From the NCBI GenBank assembly GCA_024709225.1, contig JANJXC010000073.1:1-64000 (forward strand): DNA of 64,000 nucleotides. Reading direction: 5' to 3'. The notes under the pieces are model-generated. The model made no database searches. It saw only the letters and a list, made by a program, of their open reading frames with translations, and was not told the origin of the DNA. This stretch comes from Gammaproteobacteria bacterium. GTDB taxonomy: Bacteria; Pseudomonadota; Gammaproteobacteria; Thiohalomonadales; Thiohalomonadaceae. A program made the position numbers and the translations under genes. Below are positions 29,516 to 38,203 of this stretch, piece after piece. Every line of letters starts with the position of its first letter. Positions within the stretch are counted from its first letter, which is position 1.

Positions 29516-30535
29516 ATGGCGTTGGAAGACAAAAAACAGCCGATCGTCGTCAAGAAGATCAAGAAGGGCGGCCATGGTCACCATGGTGGCGCCTGGAAGG
29601 TGGCCTATGCCGACTTCGTGACGGCGATGATGGCCTTCTTCCTGCTGATGTGGCTGCTGGGTTCCACTACCCAGGAAGAGCGTACCGCCATTTCCGAGTA
29701 TTTCCAGAACCCCAGCGCCATCCAGGGGCCCGGCGGCGCCTCCACTTCGATGATCAAGCTGGGGGGGGCGCTGGAGATACCGCGTGGCGAGAAGGAGCCG
29801 CTACGCGATGCCGCCAGCGAAACGGCCAAGCCGACGCCGGAGGAGATTGCCGAGATCATCGAGGACCAGGCTCGCCTTGATGAGCTGATGCAGAAGCTGA
29901 AGGAACAGATCGAGGCCAACCCGACCCTGAAGGACTTCAAGGATCAACTGCTGCTGGATATCACCAGCGAGGGCCTGCGCATCCAGATCGTGGATCGCGA
30001 AAACCGTCCGATGTTCGACCTGGGCGGCACCCGGCTGAAGCCGTACACCCGGGAGATTCTGCGTGAGCTGACCCGCACCATCAACGAGGTGCCCAATCAC
30101 GTCAGCCTCACCGGTCACACCGATGCCACGCCCTATAGCCGTGAGCGCCAGGATTACAGCAACTGGGAACTCTCGGCCGATCGCGCCAATGCAGCGCGGC
30201 GCGAGATGGTGGTGGCGGGCATGCCGGAAAAGAAATTCGGCCGTGTGGTAGGTCTCGCCGACTCGGTGATGTTCGACAAGGAAAATCGTTTCAATCCGGT
30301 GAACCGCCGCATCAGCATCGTGGTGCTGAACAAGGCCACCGAGCGGGCCATCGGTCTCGACGAGGAGGCCCCGGTGGCGGCATCAGCGGTTGCGGTACCT
30401 CCGCCGCCCGCGGCTCCACTTGCTCCGGCGATTACCCCGGCCATCACGCCGCGTCCGGCGCCGTCGCGCAGCAACGGCACCGACGTGGAGGGCGCCATCG
30501 AAGGCGTCCTCGGCCGTCCGTCCGGCGGCAGATAG
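29516..30535 (+). CDS. motB: flagellar motor stator protein MotB
   Basis: MotB anchors the stator to peptidoglycan. The 339-residue protein starts with a basic cytoplasmic tail (VVKKIKKGGHGHHGG). The single TM helix follows with the ion-binding Asp33 in YADFVTAMMAFFLLMWLLGS, then a plug/linker and the OmpA-like domain (VSLTGHTDATPYSR; NWELSADRANAARREM; NPVNRRISIVVL). A long Pro/Ala-rich C-terminal tail ends the protein. The motif set is the proton-type MotB. Confidence 0.95.
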   Translation: MALEDKKQPIVVKKIKKGGHGHHGGAWKVAYADFVTAMMAFFLLMWLLGSTTQEERTAISEYFQNPSAIQGPGGASTSMIKLGGALEIPRGEKEPLRDAASETAKPTPEEIAEIIEDQARLDELMQKLKEQIEANPTLKDFKDQLLLDITSEGLRIQIVDRENRPMFDLGGTRLKPYTREILRELTRTINEVPNHVSLTGHTDATPYSRERQDYSNWELSADRANAARREMVVAGMPEKKFGRVVGLADSVMFDKENRFNPVNRRISIVVLNKATERAIGLDEEAPVAASAVAVPPPPAAPLAPAITPAITPRPAPSRSNGTDVEGAIEGVLGRPSGGR

Positions 30536-30592
30536 GGGGCGATCTTTTAGGGGATGCGCGCGCCTGCGCTCCATCCCACGCCTCCCCTGGCC

Positions 30593-31612
30593 TTAGCCAG
30601 GTCCTCCTTCCTCATCCACCATGCGGTGAAAACTGTCCAGCCGTTCGGCAGTGATCGCGCCGTCGCGGACCGCCTGGCGCAGGGCACAGCCGGGTTCGTG
30701 GCGGTGACTGCAGTCGCGGAAGCGGCAGTTGCCAAGATAGGGCTGGAACTCAATGAAACCGTGCGCAAGCTCGGTGGCCGCCATGTGCCACAGGCTGAAT
30801 TCGCGTACCCCCGGCGAATCGATGATGGCGCCGCCACCGGGCAGCGCATAGTAGCGCGCCGCGCTGGTGGTGTGGCGGCCGAGGCCGCTGCGTTCGCCCA
30901 GGGCGCCGACCTTGATCTCCTGTTGCGGCAACAAGGCATGCACCAGGGAGGATTTGCCGACGCCGGACTGGCCGACAAACACGCTGCTCTTGCCGTGCAG
31001 GGCGGCCACGACCTCATCAAGGCCGTGCTGGGCGAGGGTGCTGGCGCGTATTACCTGGTAACCGATACGCCGGTAACGTTGCAGGTCGCGCTCGATCTGT
31101 TCCCGCTCTGCCGCGTCGGTGATCAGGTCCACCTTGTTGAAGACGATGAGCGGGGAGATGCCGGTGCTTTCCGCCGCGACCAGATATTGGTCGATGAGGT
31201 CGGTGCTGTAGGCGGGGCGGGGGGCGGCGACCACCAGGATCTGATCGATGTTGGCCGCCAGCGGGCGCAGGGCGCCAAGGGCGTCCGGACGGGCGAGCAG
31301 GGTGCGGCGCGGCAGCAGGGCGACCACCACCCCGGCGGTCTCCTGGCCGATGCCCTGCCAGATGACGCGGTCGCCGGGCACCAGCAGCTCCAGGTTCTGC
31401 CGCAGGCGGCAGCGGTGCAGGCCGCCGTCGGCATCCTCCACCTCCAGCGCCGCCCCATAGTTGGCGATCACCAGGCCTTCCTGTTCCGGCCCCAGCGGTT
31501 CACCGTTGCACTGCTCCAGATCGACGGCCTTGCGCTGGGCGCGTTGCCGGCGTTCATCCTGAATCTTTTCGATGCGCCAGGCCTGTTGGCGTGTCAGCTT
31601 GCGTTTGCTCAT
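30593..31612 (-). CDS. rsgA: ribosome small subunit biogenesis GTPase RsgA
   Basis: RsgA is a late 30S maturation factor. The 339-residue protein has an OB-fold, a circularly permuted GTPase with G4 FNKVDL ahead of G1 GQSGVGKSSLVHALL, G3 DSPGVREF, and a zinc motif (CRFRDCSHRHEPGC). The ATG at 31612 gives MSKRKLTRQQAWRIEKIQ, the family N-terminus. orn follows about 1.7 kb away in the opposite orientation, separated by the pterin dehydratase and M48 protease genes. Confidence 0.95.
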   Translation of the reverse strand: MSKRKLTRQQAWRIEKIQDERRQRAQRKAVDLEQCNGEPLGPEQEGLVIANYGAALEVEDADGGLHRCRLRQNLELLVPGDRVIWQGIGQETAGVVVALLPRRTLLARPDALGALRPLAANIDQILVVAAPRPAYSTDLIDQYLVAAESTGISPLIVFNKVDLITDAAEREQIERDLQRYRRIGYQVIRASTLAQHGLDEVVAALHGKSSVFVGQSGVGKSSLVHALLPQQEIKVGALGERSGLGRHTTSAARYYALPGGGAIIDSPGVREFSLWHMAATELAHGFIEFQPYLGNCRFRDCSHRHEPGCALRQAVRDGAITAERLDSFHRMVDEEGGPG

Positions 31613-31637
31613 CGGCGATCGAGCAGGGGGGCGAGGT

Positions 31638-31979
31638 TCATGCGGTGGGTTCCAGTGCGTCAGTGCGCGCGGCACAGATGAAGTCGTTGCGGGACAGCCC
31701 GCCGACGGCGTGCGTGTTCCAGGTGACCAGGCAGCGATTGTAGCCCACCTGCAGATCGGGGTGGTGATCCTGTTGATGCGCCACCCAGGCCAGGGCGTTG
31801 ACGAAGGCCATGGTGGCGTAGAAGTCGCGGAAACGGAATTCGCGCTGCAGGGCGGTGTGGTCTGCGGCGAGGGTCCAGCGCGGTATCTGTGGCAGCCATT
31901 GCGCGATGGCCGCCGGGTCGAGGGCGGGGGCTCCGCGCGCGATGGGTTGGCACTTCAGGGTGGCGAGCGGGTCTGGCAT
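31638..31979 (-). CDS. phhB: 4a-hydroxytetrahydrobiopterin dehydratase (pterin-4a-carbinolamine dehydratase)
   Basis: This 113-residue PCD/DCoH family enzyme recycles the pterin cofactor of aromatic hydroxylases; some members also act in molybdopterin metabolism. Key features are REFRFRDFYATMAFVNALAW, the active-site histidines in HQQDHHPDLQVGYN, and TWNTHAVGGLSRNDFICA. No phenylalanine hydroxylase is nearby, so the substrate context is open. Only 6 bp separate it from the M48 gene upstream, so the two are probably cotranscribed, and rsgA follows 25 bp further on. Confidence 0.92.
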   Translation of the reverse strand: MPDPLATLKCQPIARGAPALDPAAIAQWLPQIPRWTLAADHTALQREFRFRDFYATMAFVNALAWVAHQQDHHPDLQVGYNRCLVTWNTHAVGGLSRNDFICAARTDALEPTA

Positions 31980-31985
31980 GACGGT

Positions 31986-33221
31986 TCACCTCGTGAGGTG
32001 GGCGATGCGCACCGGGGCTGGCGGATGTGTGTCGTGAAAGGCCGAATACAGCGGGTCGGGGGTGAGCGTGCTGGCGTTGTCCTGGTACAGCTTGACCAGC
32101 GCCTGTACCAGATGGCCGGCGTCGCTCTGGCGGGCCGCGAAGTCGTCGGCCTCGAATTCGTGCCGGCGCATGCGCCGGGCGAGCAGCGGTTGCAGGAAAA
32201 AGGTGAATACCGGCGCCACCAGCAGGAACAGCAGCAGGGCCACGGGCAGCGAGGGCTGGCTGGCGCCGAGACCGTGATAGAACCAGGGCGCCTCCGCCAG
32301 CCACCCCAGCAGTGCCAGCCCCGTCAGGCTGAACGCGGCACTGAGCAGCAGGCGCTGCCGCACGTGGCGGTGGTGGAAATGCCCCAGTTCATGGGCCAGC
32401 ACGGCCTCGATCTCGTTTTCGTCCAGGCTGCGCAGCAGGGTATCGAAGAACACGATGCGCTTGTGGCGGCCGAGACCGGTGAAATAGGCGTTGCCGTGGG
32501 CGGAGCGGCGCGAGCCGTCCATCACGAACACGCCGGAGGCGGCGAAGCCGCTGCGCTGCAGCAGTTGTTCGATGCGGCGGCGCAGGGCGGCATTGTCCAG
32601 GGGCTCGAACTTGTTGAACAGTGGTGCGATGACGGCGGGGTAGGCCCACAGCAGCAGCAGGCCGAATCCCAGCCATACCAGCCACACATACAGCCACCAC
32701 CACGGGCCGGCAGCGGCCATCAGCCCCAGCACCACGGCCGCCAGCGGACCGCCCAGCAGCAGTGCCAGCAGGGCCTGCTTGAGCAGGTCGCCGATGAACA
32801 GGGCCGGCGTGCTGCGGTTGAAGCCGAAGCGCTGCTCCAGACGGAAGGTGCGGTACCAGGCGAAGGGCAGCTCCAGCAGGCCCATCAGCAGCAGGGCGCT
32901 GAGCAGCAGGCCGACGCCCGCGGCGAGGGGTGGCAGTTCCGCCATGCGCCACAGGCGGTCGAGCAGATCGATGCCGCCGCCGAGGGTCCACAGCAGCAGC
33001 AGGGCGCTGCCATACAGCAGCTCCCAGCGGCCGAGGCGGGTACGTGCCAGGGTGTAAGCGGCGGCGCGCTGGTGATCTTGCAGGGATATCTGTCCGGCAA
33101 AGGCCGCCGGTACGGTATCGCGGCACGCCGCCACGTGGCGCAACTGGCGCTGCGCCAGCCACCACTGCACGGTGAGCATCAGGGCGAGGGCAACGAGAAA
33201 CAGCAGGGTAAATCCATTCAT
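31986..33221 (-). CDS. M48 family (Ste24-like) membrane zinc metalloprotease
   Basis: This is a 411-residue integral-membrane protease of the CAAX prenyl protease 1/Ste24 type, often found beside orn in Gammaproteobacteria. The zinc motif HELGH is at residues 277-281 and the third ligand is in HEFEADDFAA. At least six hydrophobic helices are visible (e.g. about 5-22, 68-80, 100-118, 150-195, 295-312, 330-350). Ste24-specific RFGFNRSTP and APLFNKFEPL are present. The ATG at 33221 starts the first helix; upstream frame overlaps the orn region and is unconserved. The physiological substrate is unknown. Confidence 0.9.
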   Translation of the reverse strand: MNGFTLLFLVALALMLTVQWWLAQRQLRHVAACRDTVPAAFAGQISLQDHQRAAAYTLARTRLGRWELLYGSALLLLWTLGGGIDLLDRLWRMAELPPLAAGVGLLLSALLLMGLLELPFAWYRTFRLEQRFGFNRSTPALFIGDLLKQALLALLLGGPLAAVVLGLMAAAGPWWWLYVWLVWLGFGLLLLWAYPAVIAPLFNKFEPLDNAALRRRIEQLLQRSGFAASGVFVMDGSRRSAHGNAYFTGLGRHKRIVFFDTLLRSLDENEIEAVLAHELGHFHHRHVRQRLLLSAAFSLTGLALLGWLAEAPWFYHGLGASQPSLPVALLLFLLVAPVFTFFLQPLLARRMRRHEFEADDFAARQSDAGHLVQALVKLYQDNASTLTPDPLYSAFHDTHPPAPVRIAHLTR

Positions 33222-33315
33222 GGAGGGTATCGTCGTGCAGTGAGCGGCGGGCGGCAGGTTAGCTTCTGATAGAATAGCCCGCAACCTGACCCACCACACG
33301 GAGCATGCCGCGTCC

Positions 33316-33858
33316 ATGGCCGCCAACCCCGACAATCTCATCTGGATCGATCTGGAAATGACCGGACTGGAACCCCTGTCCGACCGCATCATCGAGATCG
33401 CCACCATTGTTACCGACAGCCAGCTCAATGTCCTCGCCGAGGGGCCGGTACTGGCGGTGCATCAGCCGGCTGCGGTTCTGGATGGAATGGACGAGTGGAA
33501 TACCCGCACCCACACCGCCTCGGGCCTGGTGGAGCGGGTGCGCGCCAGCCGCCATGACGAGGCTGCAGCCGCCCGGGCCACCATCGAGTTCCTGCAGTCT
33601 TATGTCCCCGCGGGCAAGTCGCCGATGTGCGGCAACAGCATCTGCCAGGATCGCCGCTTCCTGGCGCGCTGGATGCCGGAACTGGAAGCCTTCTTCCACT
33701 ACCGCAACATGGATGTCAGCACCATCAAGGAATTGTCGCGTCGCTGGTATCCGGAGGTGTCCGCCGGCCTGAAGAAGAATGGGGCCCACCTGGCTCTGGA
33801 CGACATCCGCGAGTCCATCGCCGAATTGCAGTATTACCGGGAAAAGCTGTTTCGCTAG
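33316..33858 (+). CDS. orn: oligoribonuclease
   Basis: Orn is the DEDDh 3'-5' exonuclease that degrades 2-5 nt RNAs and the c-di-GMP breakdown product pGpG. The 180-residue protein has Exo[15 protein letters not shown] (Asp12, Glu14), Exo[19 protein letters not shown], and Exo[21 protein letters not shown]. Length and motifs are those of all gammaproteobacterial Orn proteins. It is divergent from the M48/phhB/rsgA set. The flagellar operon begins about 100 nt after its stop. Confidence 0.97.
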   Translation: MAANPDNLIWIDLEMTGLEPLSDRIIEIATIVTDSQLNVLAEGPVLAVHQPAAVLDGMDEWNTRTHTASGLVERVRASRHDEAAAARATIEFLQSYVPAGKSPMCGNSICQDRRFLARWMPELEAFFHYRNMDVSTIKELSRRWYPEVSAGLKKNGAHLALDDIRESIAELQYYREKLFR

Positions 33859-33960
33859 CACGCGCCAATTTTCCGGCGGGGTATTGAGTGCACAGCGACG
33901 GAGATTTTGTCGTTTTGTTAAGTTGTTGTAATAAAAGAAAATAATCGCGTCTTATGACGC

Positions 33961-33976
33961 TGGCATATAGCTTGCT
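33961..33976 (+). promoter_or_regulatory. sigma-54 (RpoN) promoter of the fliL operon
   Basis: TGGCATATAGCTTGCT fits the -24/-12 consensus (TGGCAC-N5-TTGCW), with exactly 10 bp between GG and GC. It is 33 nt upstream of the fliL ATG, after an AT-rich stretch (33900-33950) suited to activator binding. It implies control by RpoN with a FleQ-type activator, as in other polarly flagellated Gammaproteobacteria. Confidence 0.88.
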
Positions 33977-34008
33977 TGAGTGCGCTAAACGCAGTGGGGG
34001 AGAAGGCT

Positions 34009-34515
34009 ATGGCGAACAAAGACGAACTGGATCTCGACGTACAGCAGAAGCCGGCGGGCAAAAAGCAGCTGATTCTGTATATCGTCATCGGGCTGCTGGT
34101 GCTGGCCCTCGCCGGCATGGGGGCGGCGTTCTTCCTGATGAAGGGGGGCGACGGCAAGACCAGCAGTGCGGAGGCCGGCAGCAAGGTGGCCGAGGTGAAG
34201 CCGGTCCATTATCTGGCGCTGGACAAGCTGGTGGTCAATTTCGGCCCGGGGGCTCCGGTGCGCTTCCTGCAGGTCAACCTGCAGGTGATGAGCCACGACC
34301 CGGCTGCGCTCAAGGCCATGGAGACCCACATGCCGGCCATTCGCAACGACATCCTGCTGTTGCTCGGCGGACAGAAATACGAAGAAGTAAGCACGCCGCA
34401 GGGCAAGGAGCAGCTGCGCGGCGCGATCCTGGCAAAGGTACAGAGCATCCTCGACACCTACGAGAAGGAACGCAAGGTCGAGGCCGTCTATTTCACCGAG
34501 TTCGTGATGCAGTAA
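34009..34515 (+). CDS. fliL: flagellar basal-body protein FliL
   Basis: FliL is a single-pass membrane protein that sits next to the stator and raises motor torque. The 168-residue protein has a short cytoplasmic N-terminus, one TM helix (about residues 22-43), a linker and a periplasmic stomatin-like domain (VHYLALDKLVVNFG; RFLQVNLQVMSHDPAALKAME) ending VEAVYFTEFVMQ. The ATG at 34009 has GAGAAGG upstream. It is the first gene of the fliLMNOPQR-flhB operon under the sigma-54 promoter. Confidence 0.94.
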   Translation: MANKDELDLDVQQKPAGKKQLILYIVIGLLVLALAGMGAAFFLMKGGDGKTSSAEAGSKVAEVKPVHYLALDKLVVNFGPGAPVRFLQVNLQVMSHDPAALKAMETHMPAIRNDILLLLGGQKYEEVSTPQGKEQLRGAILAKVQSILDTYEKERKVEAVYFTEFVMQ

Positions 34516-34521
34516 ACGCCC

Positions 34522-35535
34522 ATGGCTATCAACGACCTGTTATCGCAAGACGAAATCGATGCCCTGCTGCACGGGGTGTCGGGCGGCGATATCGAGACCG
34601 AGACCGACGAGGGCCTGGCGGAGGGCGAGGCGCGCACCTACGACTTTGCCAGCGAGGAACGCATCGTCCGTGGTCGCATGCCGACCCTGGAGATGATCAA
34701 CGAACGCTTTTCGCGCCACTTCCGCATCAGCCTGTTCAATATGCTGCGCCGCTCAGCAGAAATTTCTGTTGGCGGCGTGGAGATGATGAAATTCGCCGAA
34801 TACGTGCACACCCTGTACGTGCCCACCAGCCTCAACATGATCAAGATCCGGCCGCTGCGCGGCACCGCCCTGCTGGTGCTCGACCCCAAGCTGGTGTTCA
34901 TCGTGGTGGACAACTTCTTCGGCGGTGATGGCCGCTACCATGCCAAGATCGAAGGCCGCGAATTCACCCCCACCGAGCAGCGCGTGATCCAGATGCTGCT
35001 CAATCTGGCCTTCAAGGATTTGCGCGAGGCCTGGGCGCCGGTGATGGATGTGGACTTCGAATACATCAATTCCGAGGTCAATCCGCAGTTTGCCAACATC
35101 GTCAGCCCCACCGAGGTGGTGGTGGCGTCCAAATTCCATATCGAGCTGGAAGGTGGTGGTGGCGACCTGCACGTGACCATGCCCTATTCGATGCTGGAGC
35201 CGATCCGCGAGATGCTTGATGCCGGCGTGCAGAGTGATCGCACCGATACCGATGAGCGCTGGATGGTGGCACTGCGCGAGGAGATCCGCTCCACCGAGGT
35301 GGAACTGGAAAGCGGCCTGACCGAGGTGGAGCTGACCCTGCGCGACATCATGCATATGAAGCCGGGTGACATCATTCCCATCGAAATGCCGGAGCTGGTG
35401 ACCTTGCGCGCCGAGGGTATTCCGGTGTTTCGCGGTACGCTGGGCGTCGCCAATGACAATATGGCGATCAAGATCGTCAAGCAGGTGGAGCGGCCCGGCA
35501 AGGGGCGCGCCGAAAGTGGACGGAGTAAATCATGA
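34522..35535 (+). CDS. fliM: flagellar motor switch protein FliM
   Basis: FliM forms the middle of the C-ring and receives CheY-P. The 337-residue protein starts with the CheY-binding peptide MAINDLLSQDEIDALLHGV. The CheC-like middle domain follows with the GGXG-region contact to FliG (VVDNFFGGDGRYH), then the C-terminal SpoA domain (IMHMKPGDIIPIEMPE; VPVFRGTLG-like). Its stop overlaps the fliN start by 4 nt. Confidence 0.97.
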   Translation: MAINDLLSQDEIDALLHGVSGGDIETETDEGLAEGEARTYDFASEERIVRGRMPTLEMINERFSRHFRISLFNMLRRSAEISVGGVEMMKFAEYVHTLYVPTSLNMIKIRPLRGTALLVLDPKLVFIVVDNFFGGDGRYHAKIEGREFTPTEQRVIQMLLNLAFKDLREAWAPVMDVDFEYINSEVNPQFANIVSPTEVVVASKFHIELEGGGGDLHVTMPYSMLEPIREMLDAGVQSDRTDTDERWMVALREEIRSTEVELESGLTEVELTLRDIMHMKPGDIIPIEMPELVTLRAEGIPVFRGTLGVANDNMAIKIVKQVERPGKGRAESGRSKS

Positions 35536-35951
35536 ACGACACGACGGATAAAGACAGCGAAGTGATGGACGAGTGGGCCGCCGCGCTGGCCGAGGCGGGG
35601 GGCGCTGAGGAGCAGCCGGCTGCCCGGTCTGAGGTCAAGCGGGCGCCGTTGCAGGACCTGCACGACGAGCATCGTCCGCCGCCGTCCGACGAGGTGAACC
35701 TGGACGTCATCCTAGACGTGCCGGTGACGATCTCGCTGGAGATCGGCCGCACCAAGATCAGCATCCGCAACCTGCTGCAGCTCAACCAGGGGTCGGTGGT
35801 GGAGCTGGATCGTCTGGCCGGCGAACCGCTGGACGTGATGGTCAACGGCACCCTCATCGCCCACGGCGAGGTGGTGGTGGTCAACGAAAAATACGGCATC
35901 CGCCTGACCGACGTGATCAGTCCGGTGGAGCGGGTAAAGAAACTGAAATGA
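35532..35951 (+). CDS. fliN: flagellar motor switch protein FliN
   Basis: FliN forms the base of the C-ring. The 139-residue protein has an acidic N-terminal extension and the SpoA domain (VILDVPVTISLEIGRTKISIRNLLQLNQGSV in sections; VMVNGTLIAHGEVVVVNEKYGIRL). ATGA overlaps with both fliM and fliO indicate tight coupling. Confidence 0.97.
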   Translation: MNDTTDKDSEVMDEWAAALAEAGGAEEQPAARSEVKRAPLQDLHDEHRPPPSDEVNLDVILDVPVTISLEIGRTKISIRNLLQLNQGSVVELDRLAGEPLDVMVNGTLIAHGEVVVVNEKYGIRLTDVISPVERVKKLK

Positions 35952-36394
35952 AGACCGGCCACCTGATGCTGCTGTGGTTGTCGGCCCCGTTGTGGGCCTG
36001 GCCGGCCTGGCCGGCGTGGGCGGCGGACATCGGTCGTCCGGCGCCTGCCCCGGTCGAGCCGGTGGCGGCGACCAATCTGTTGCAAGTGCTGCTGGCCCTG
36101 GTCCTGGTGCTGGCCCTGATCGTCGGCATGGCCTGGCTGATGCGGCGCATGGGCGGGTTGACTCAGGTCGGCGGCGGCGTGGTGCGTGTGCTCGGCGGGG
36201 TGCCGGTCGGACAACGCGAGCGCGTGGTGCTGATCCAGGTCGGCGGCAAGCAGCTGCTGCTCGGCGTGGCGCCGGGGCGGGTACAGACCCTGCACGTGCT
36301 GGATGAGCCGATCAGCATGGCCCCGGGGGCCGACAGCGGCGAAACCTTTGCCGAGCGCCTGAGCATGGTATTGAAGAAGGGCGCGCGTTCATGA
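35948..36394 (+). CDS. fliO: flagellar export apparatus assembly protein FliO
   Basis: FliO is a small membrane protein that helps assemble the FliP ring of the export gate. The 148 residues include an N-terminal signal-like segment, one clear TM helix (about 44-66, [22 protein letters not shown] region), then a basic SH3-like cytoplasmic part ([31 protein letters not shown]). Its position between fliN and fliP supports the call, since sequence conservation in this family is low. Confidence 0.92.
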   Translation: MKTGHLMLLWLSAPLWAWPAWPAWAADIGRPAPAPVEPVAATNLLQVLLALVLVLALIVGMAWLMRRMGGLTQVGGGVVRVLGGVPVGQRERVVLIQVGGKQLLLGVAPGRVQTLHVLDEPISMAPGADSGETFAERLSMVLKKGARS

Positions 36395-37134
36395 GTCGGC
36401 TGCGTGTCCTGCTGTTTGTCATCGCCGCCTTGCTGCCGGTGGGGGCGCTGGCCCAGAGCGGGCTGGAGGCGGTGACGGTTACCACCAACCCCGCTGGTGG
36501 CCAGACCTACAGCCTGAGCATTCAGGTGTTGTTGTTGATGACGGCGCTGACCTTCCTGCCGGCGGCCGTGATGATGATGACCGCCTTTACCCGCATCATC
36601 ATCGTGCTGGCCATCCTGCGCCAGGCGGTGGGTCTGATGCAGGCGCCCTCCGGCCAGGTGCTCATCGGCCTGGCACTATTCCTTACCTTCTTCATCATGG
36701 CGCCGGTATTCGATCGCATCCATGGCGAGGCCTTCCAGCCCTACATGGACAACAAGATAAATTTCCAGGAGGGCCTGCAGAAGGCCAGTGTGCCGCTGCG
36801 CGGTTTCATGCTGGCGCAGACGCGCGACAGCGACATCCAGCTGTTCGGCCGCCTGTCCGGCAGTGAAGGTTATGCCTCCCCCGATGACGTGCCCTTGTCG
36901 GTGATCGTGCCGGCCTTCGTCACCAGCGAACTGAAGACGGCCTTCCAGATCGGCTTCCTGCTGTTCATCCCCTTCCTCATCATAGATCTGGTGGTGGCCA
37001 GTGTGCTGATGTCCATGGGTATGATGATGTTGTCGCCGATGATCATCTCGCTGCCGTTCAAGCTGATGCTGTTTGTACTGGTGGACGGCTGGGCACTGGT
37101 GGTCGGTACCCTGGCTGCCAGCTTCTATGTCTAG
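36391..37134 (+). CDS. fliP: flagellar export gate protein FliP
   Basis: FliP forms the pentameric core of the type III export gate. The 247-residue protein has a cleavable signal peptide (ending ALAQ) and the FliP family signatures [55 protein letters not shown] and [23 protein letters not shown]. Four TM helices are visible. It overlaps fliO by ATGA. Confidence 0.97.
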   Translation: MSRLRVLLFVIAALLPVGALAQSGLEAVTVTTNPAGGQTYSLSIQVLLLMTALTFLPAAVMMMTAFTRIIIVLAILRQAVGLMQAPSGQVLIGLALFLTFFIMAPVFDRIHGEAFQPYMDNKINFQEGLQKASVPLRGFMLAQTRDSDIQLFGRLSGSEGYASPDDVPLSVIVPAFVTSELKTAFQIGFLLFIPFLIIDLVVASVLMSMGMMMLSPMIISLPFKLMLFVLVDGWALVVGTLAASFYV

Positions 37135-37146
37135 CGGTGAGCTGCC

Positions 37147-37416
37147 ATGACCCCCGAGTCGGTACTGACGGTTTTTCAGCAGGCACTGGAGGTGATGACG
37201 GTGCTGATCCTGGTGCTGCTGATCCCGGCCCTGCTGGTCGGTTTGCTGGTGGCCATGTTCCAGGCGGCGACCCAGATCAATGAAATGACCCTCAGCTTCA
37301 TCCCCAAGATCCTGGTCACGCTGGCGGTGCTGATGATCGCCGGGCCGTGGATGTTGCAGCTGCTCATCGACTATACGCGGCGGCTGGTGGACAGCATCCC
37401 GTCGCTGCTGGGCTAG
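37147..37416 (+). CDS. fliQ: flagellar export gate protein FliQ
   Basis: FliQ is an 89-residue, two-helix subunit surrounding the FliP/FliR core. The sequence MTPESVLTVFQQALEVM and the helices LILVLLIPALLVGLLVAMFQAATQINE-like and ILVTLAVLMIAGPWM are typical. It lies 12 nt after fliP. Confidence 0.96.
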   Translation: MTPESVLTVFQQALEVMTVLILVLLIPALLVGLLVAMFQAATQINEMTLSFIPKILVTLAVLMIAGPWMLQLLIDYTRRLVDSIPSLLG

Positions 37417-37423
37417 GTGCGGC

Positions 37424-38200
37424 ATGCACCTGAGCGGCGCCGAAATCGCAGCCTGGCTCGGCAGCTATCTGTGGCCGCTGTTTCGCATCGCCGCCATGAT
37501 CGTGGCGATGCCTATCTTCGGTTCGATTCTGATCCCGGTGCGGGTGCGGCTGATGCTGGCGCTGGCGGTTACCTCCATCGTGGCCCCGGTGCTGCCGGCC
37601 GCCCCGGCGGTGGATCCCCTCAGTCTGGAGGCGGTGCTGATTATCCTGCAGCAGATCATCATCGGTGTGGCGATGGGATTTGCCATGCAACTGGTGTTCA
37701 ACGCGGTGACCACCGGCGGGCAGATTATCGCCATGCAGATGGGCCTCGGCTTTGCCTCCATGGTGGACCCGCAGAACGGTACCCAGGTACCGGTATTGTC
37801 CCAGCTCTATCTGCTGCTGGTGACGCTGCTGTTTCTCGGCTTCAACGGTCATCTGGTGATGATAGAAATGATCGCGGAGAGCTTTACCGTGCTGCCGGTG
37901 GGGGCGGACGGCCTGACCCGCAACGGCCTGTGGCTGTTGGCGGGGTGGGGGAGCCAGATGTTTGCCGGCGCGCTGTGGCTGGCGTTGCCGGCGGTGGCCT
38001 CGCTGCTGGTGGTGAACATCGCCTTTGGTGTGATGGCGCGCGCGGCGCCGCAGCTGAATATCTTCGCCATCGGTTTCCCGGTGGCCCTGATGATGGGCTT
38101 TGTGGTGATTCTGTTCACCCTGCCCGCCGTGGTGCCACAGTTCGAGTCGTTGGTTAGCGACGGCTTCGGGCTTATCGTCCGTTTGCTGTCCCGGGAGTAA
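37424..38200 (+). CDS. fliR: flagellar export gate protein FliR
   Basis: FliR is a single-copy, about six-helix protein that completes the export gate helix. The 258-residue protein has IAAMIVAMPIFGSILIPVRVRLML, the conserved GEIIIGVAMG-like segment (QQIIIGVAMGFAMQLVFN), GFASMVDPQNGTQVPVL and a C-terminal hydrophobic helix pair (ALMMGFVVILFTLPAVVPQF). It starts 7 nt after fliQ and ends 3 nt before flhB. Confidence 0.96.
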   Translation: MHLSGAEIAAWLGSYLWPLFRIAAMIVAMPIFGSILIPVRVRLMLALAVTSIVAPVLPAAPAVDPLSLEAVLIILQQIIIGVAMGFAMQLVFNAVTTGGQIIAMQMGLGFASMVDPQNGTQVPVLSQLYLLLVTLLFLGFNGHLVMIEMIAESFTVLPVGADGLTRNGLWLLAGWGSQMFAGALWLALPAVASLLVVNIAFGVMARAAPQLNIFAIGFPVALMMGFVVILFTLPAVVPQFESLVSDGFGLIVRLLSRE

Positions 38201-38203
38201 TCC

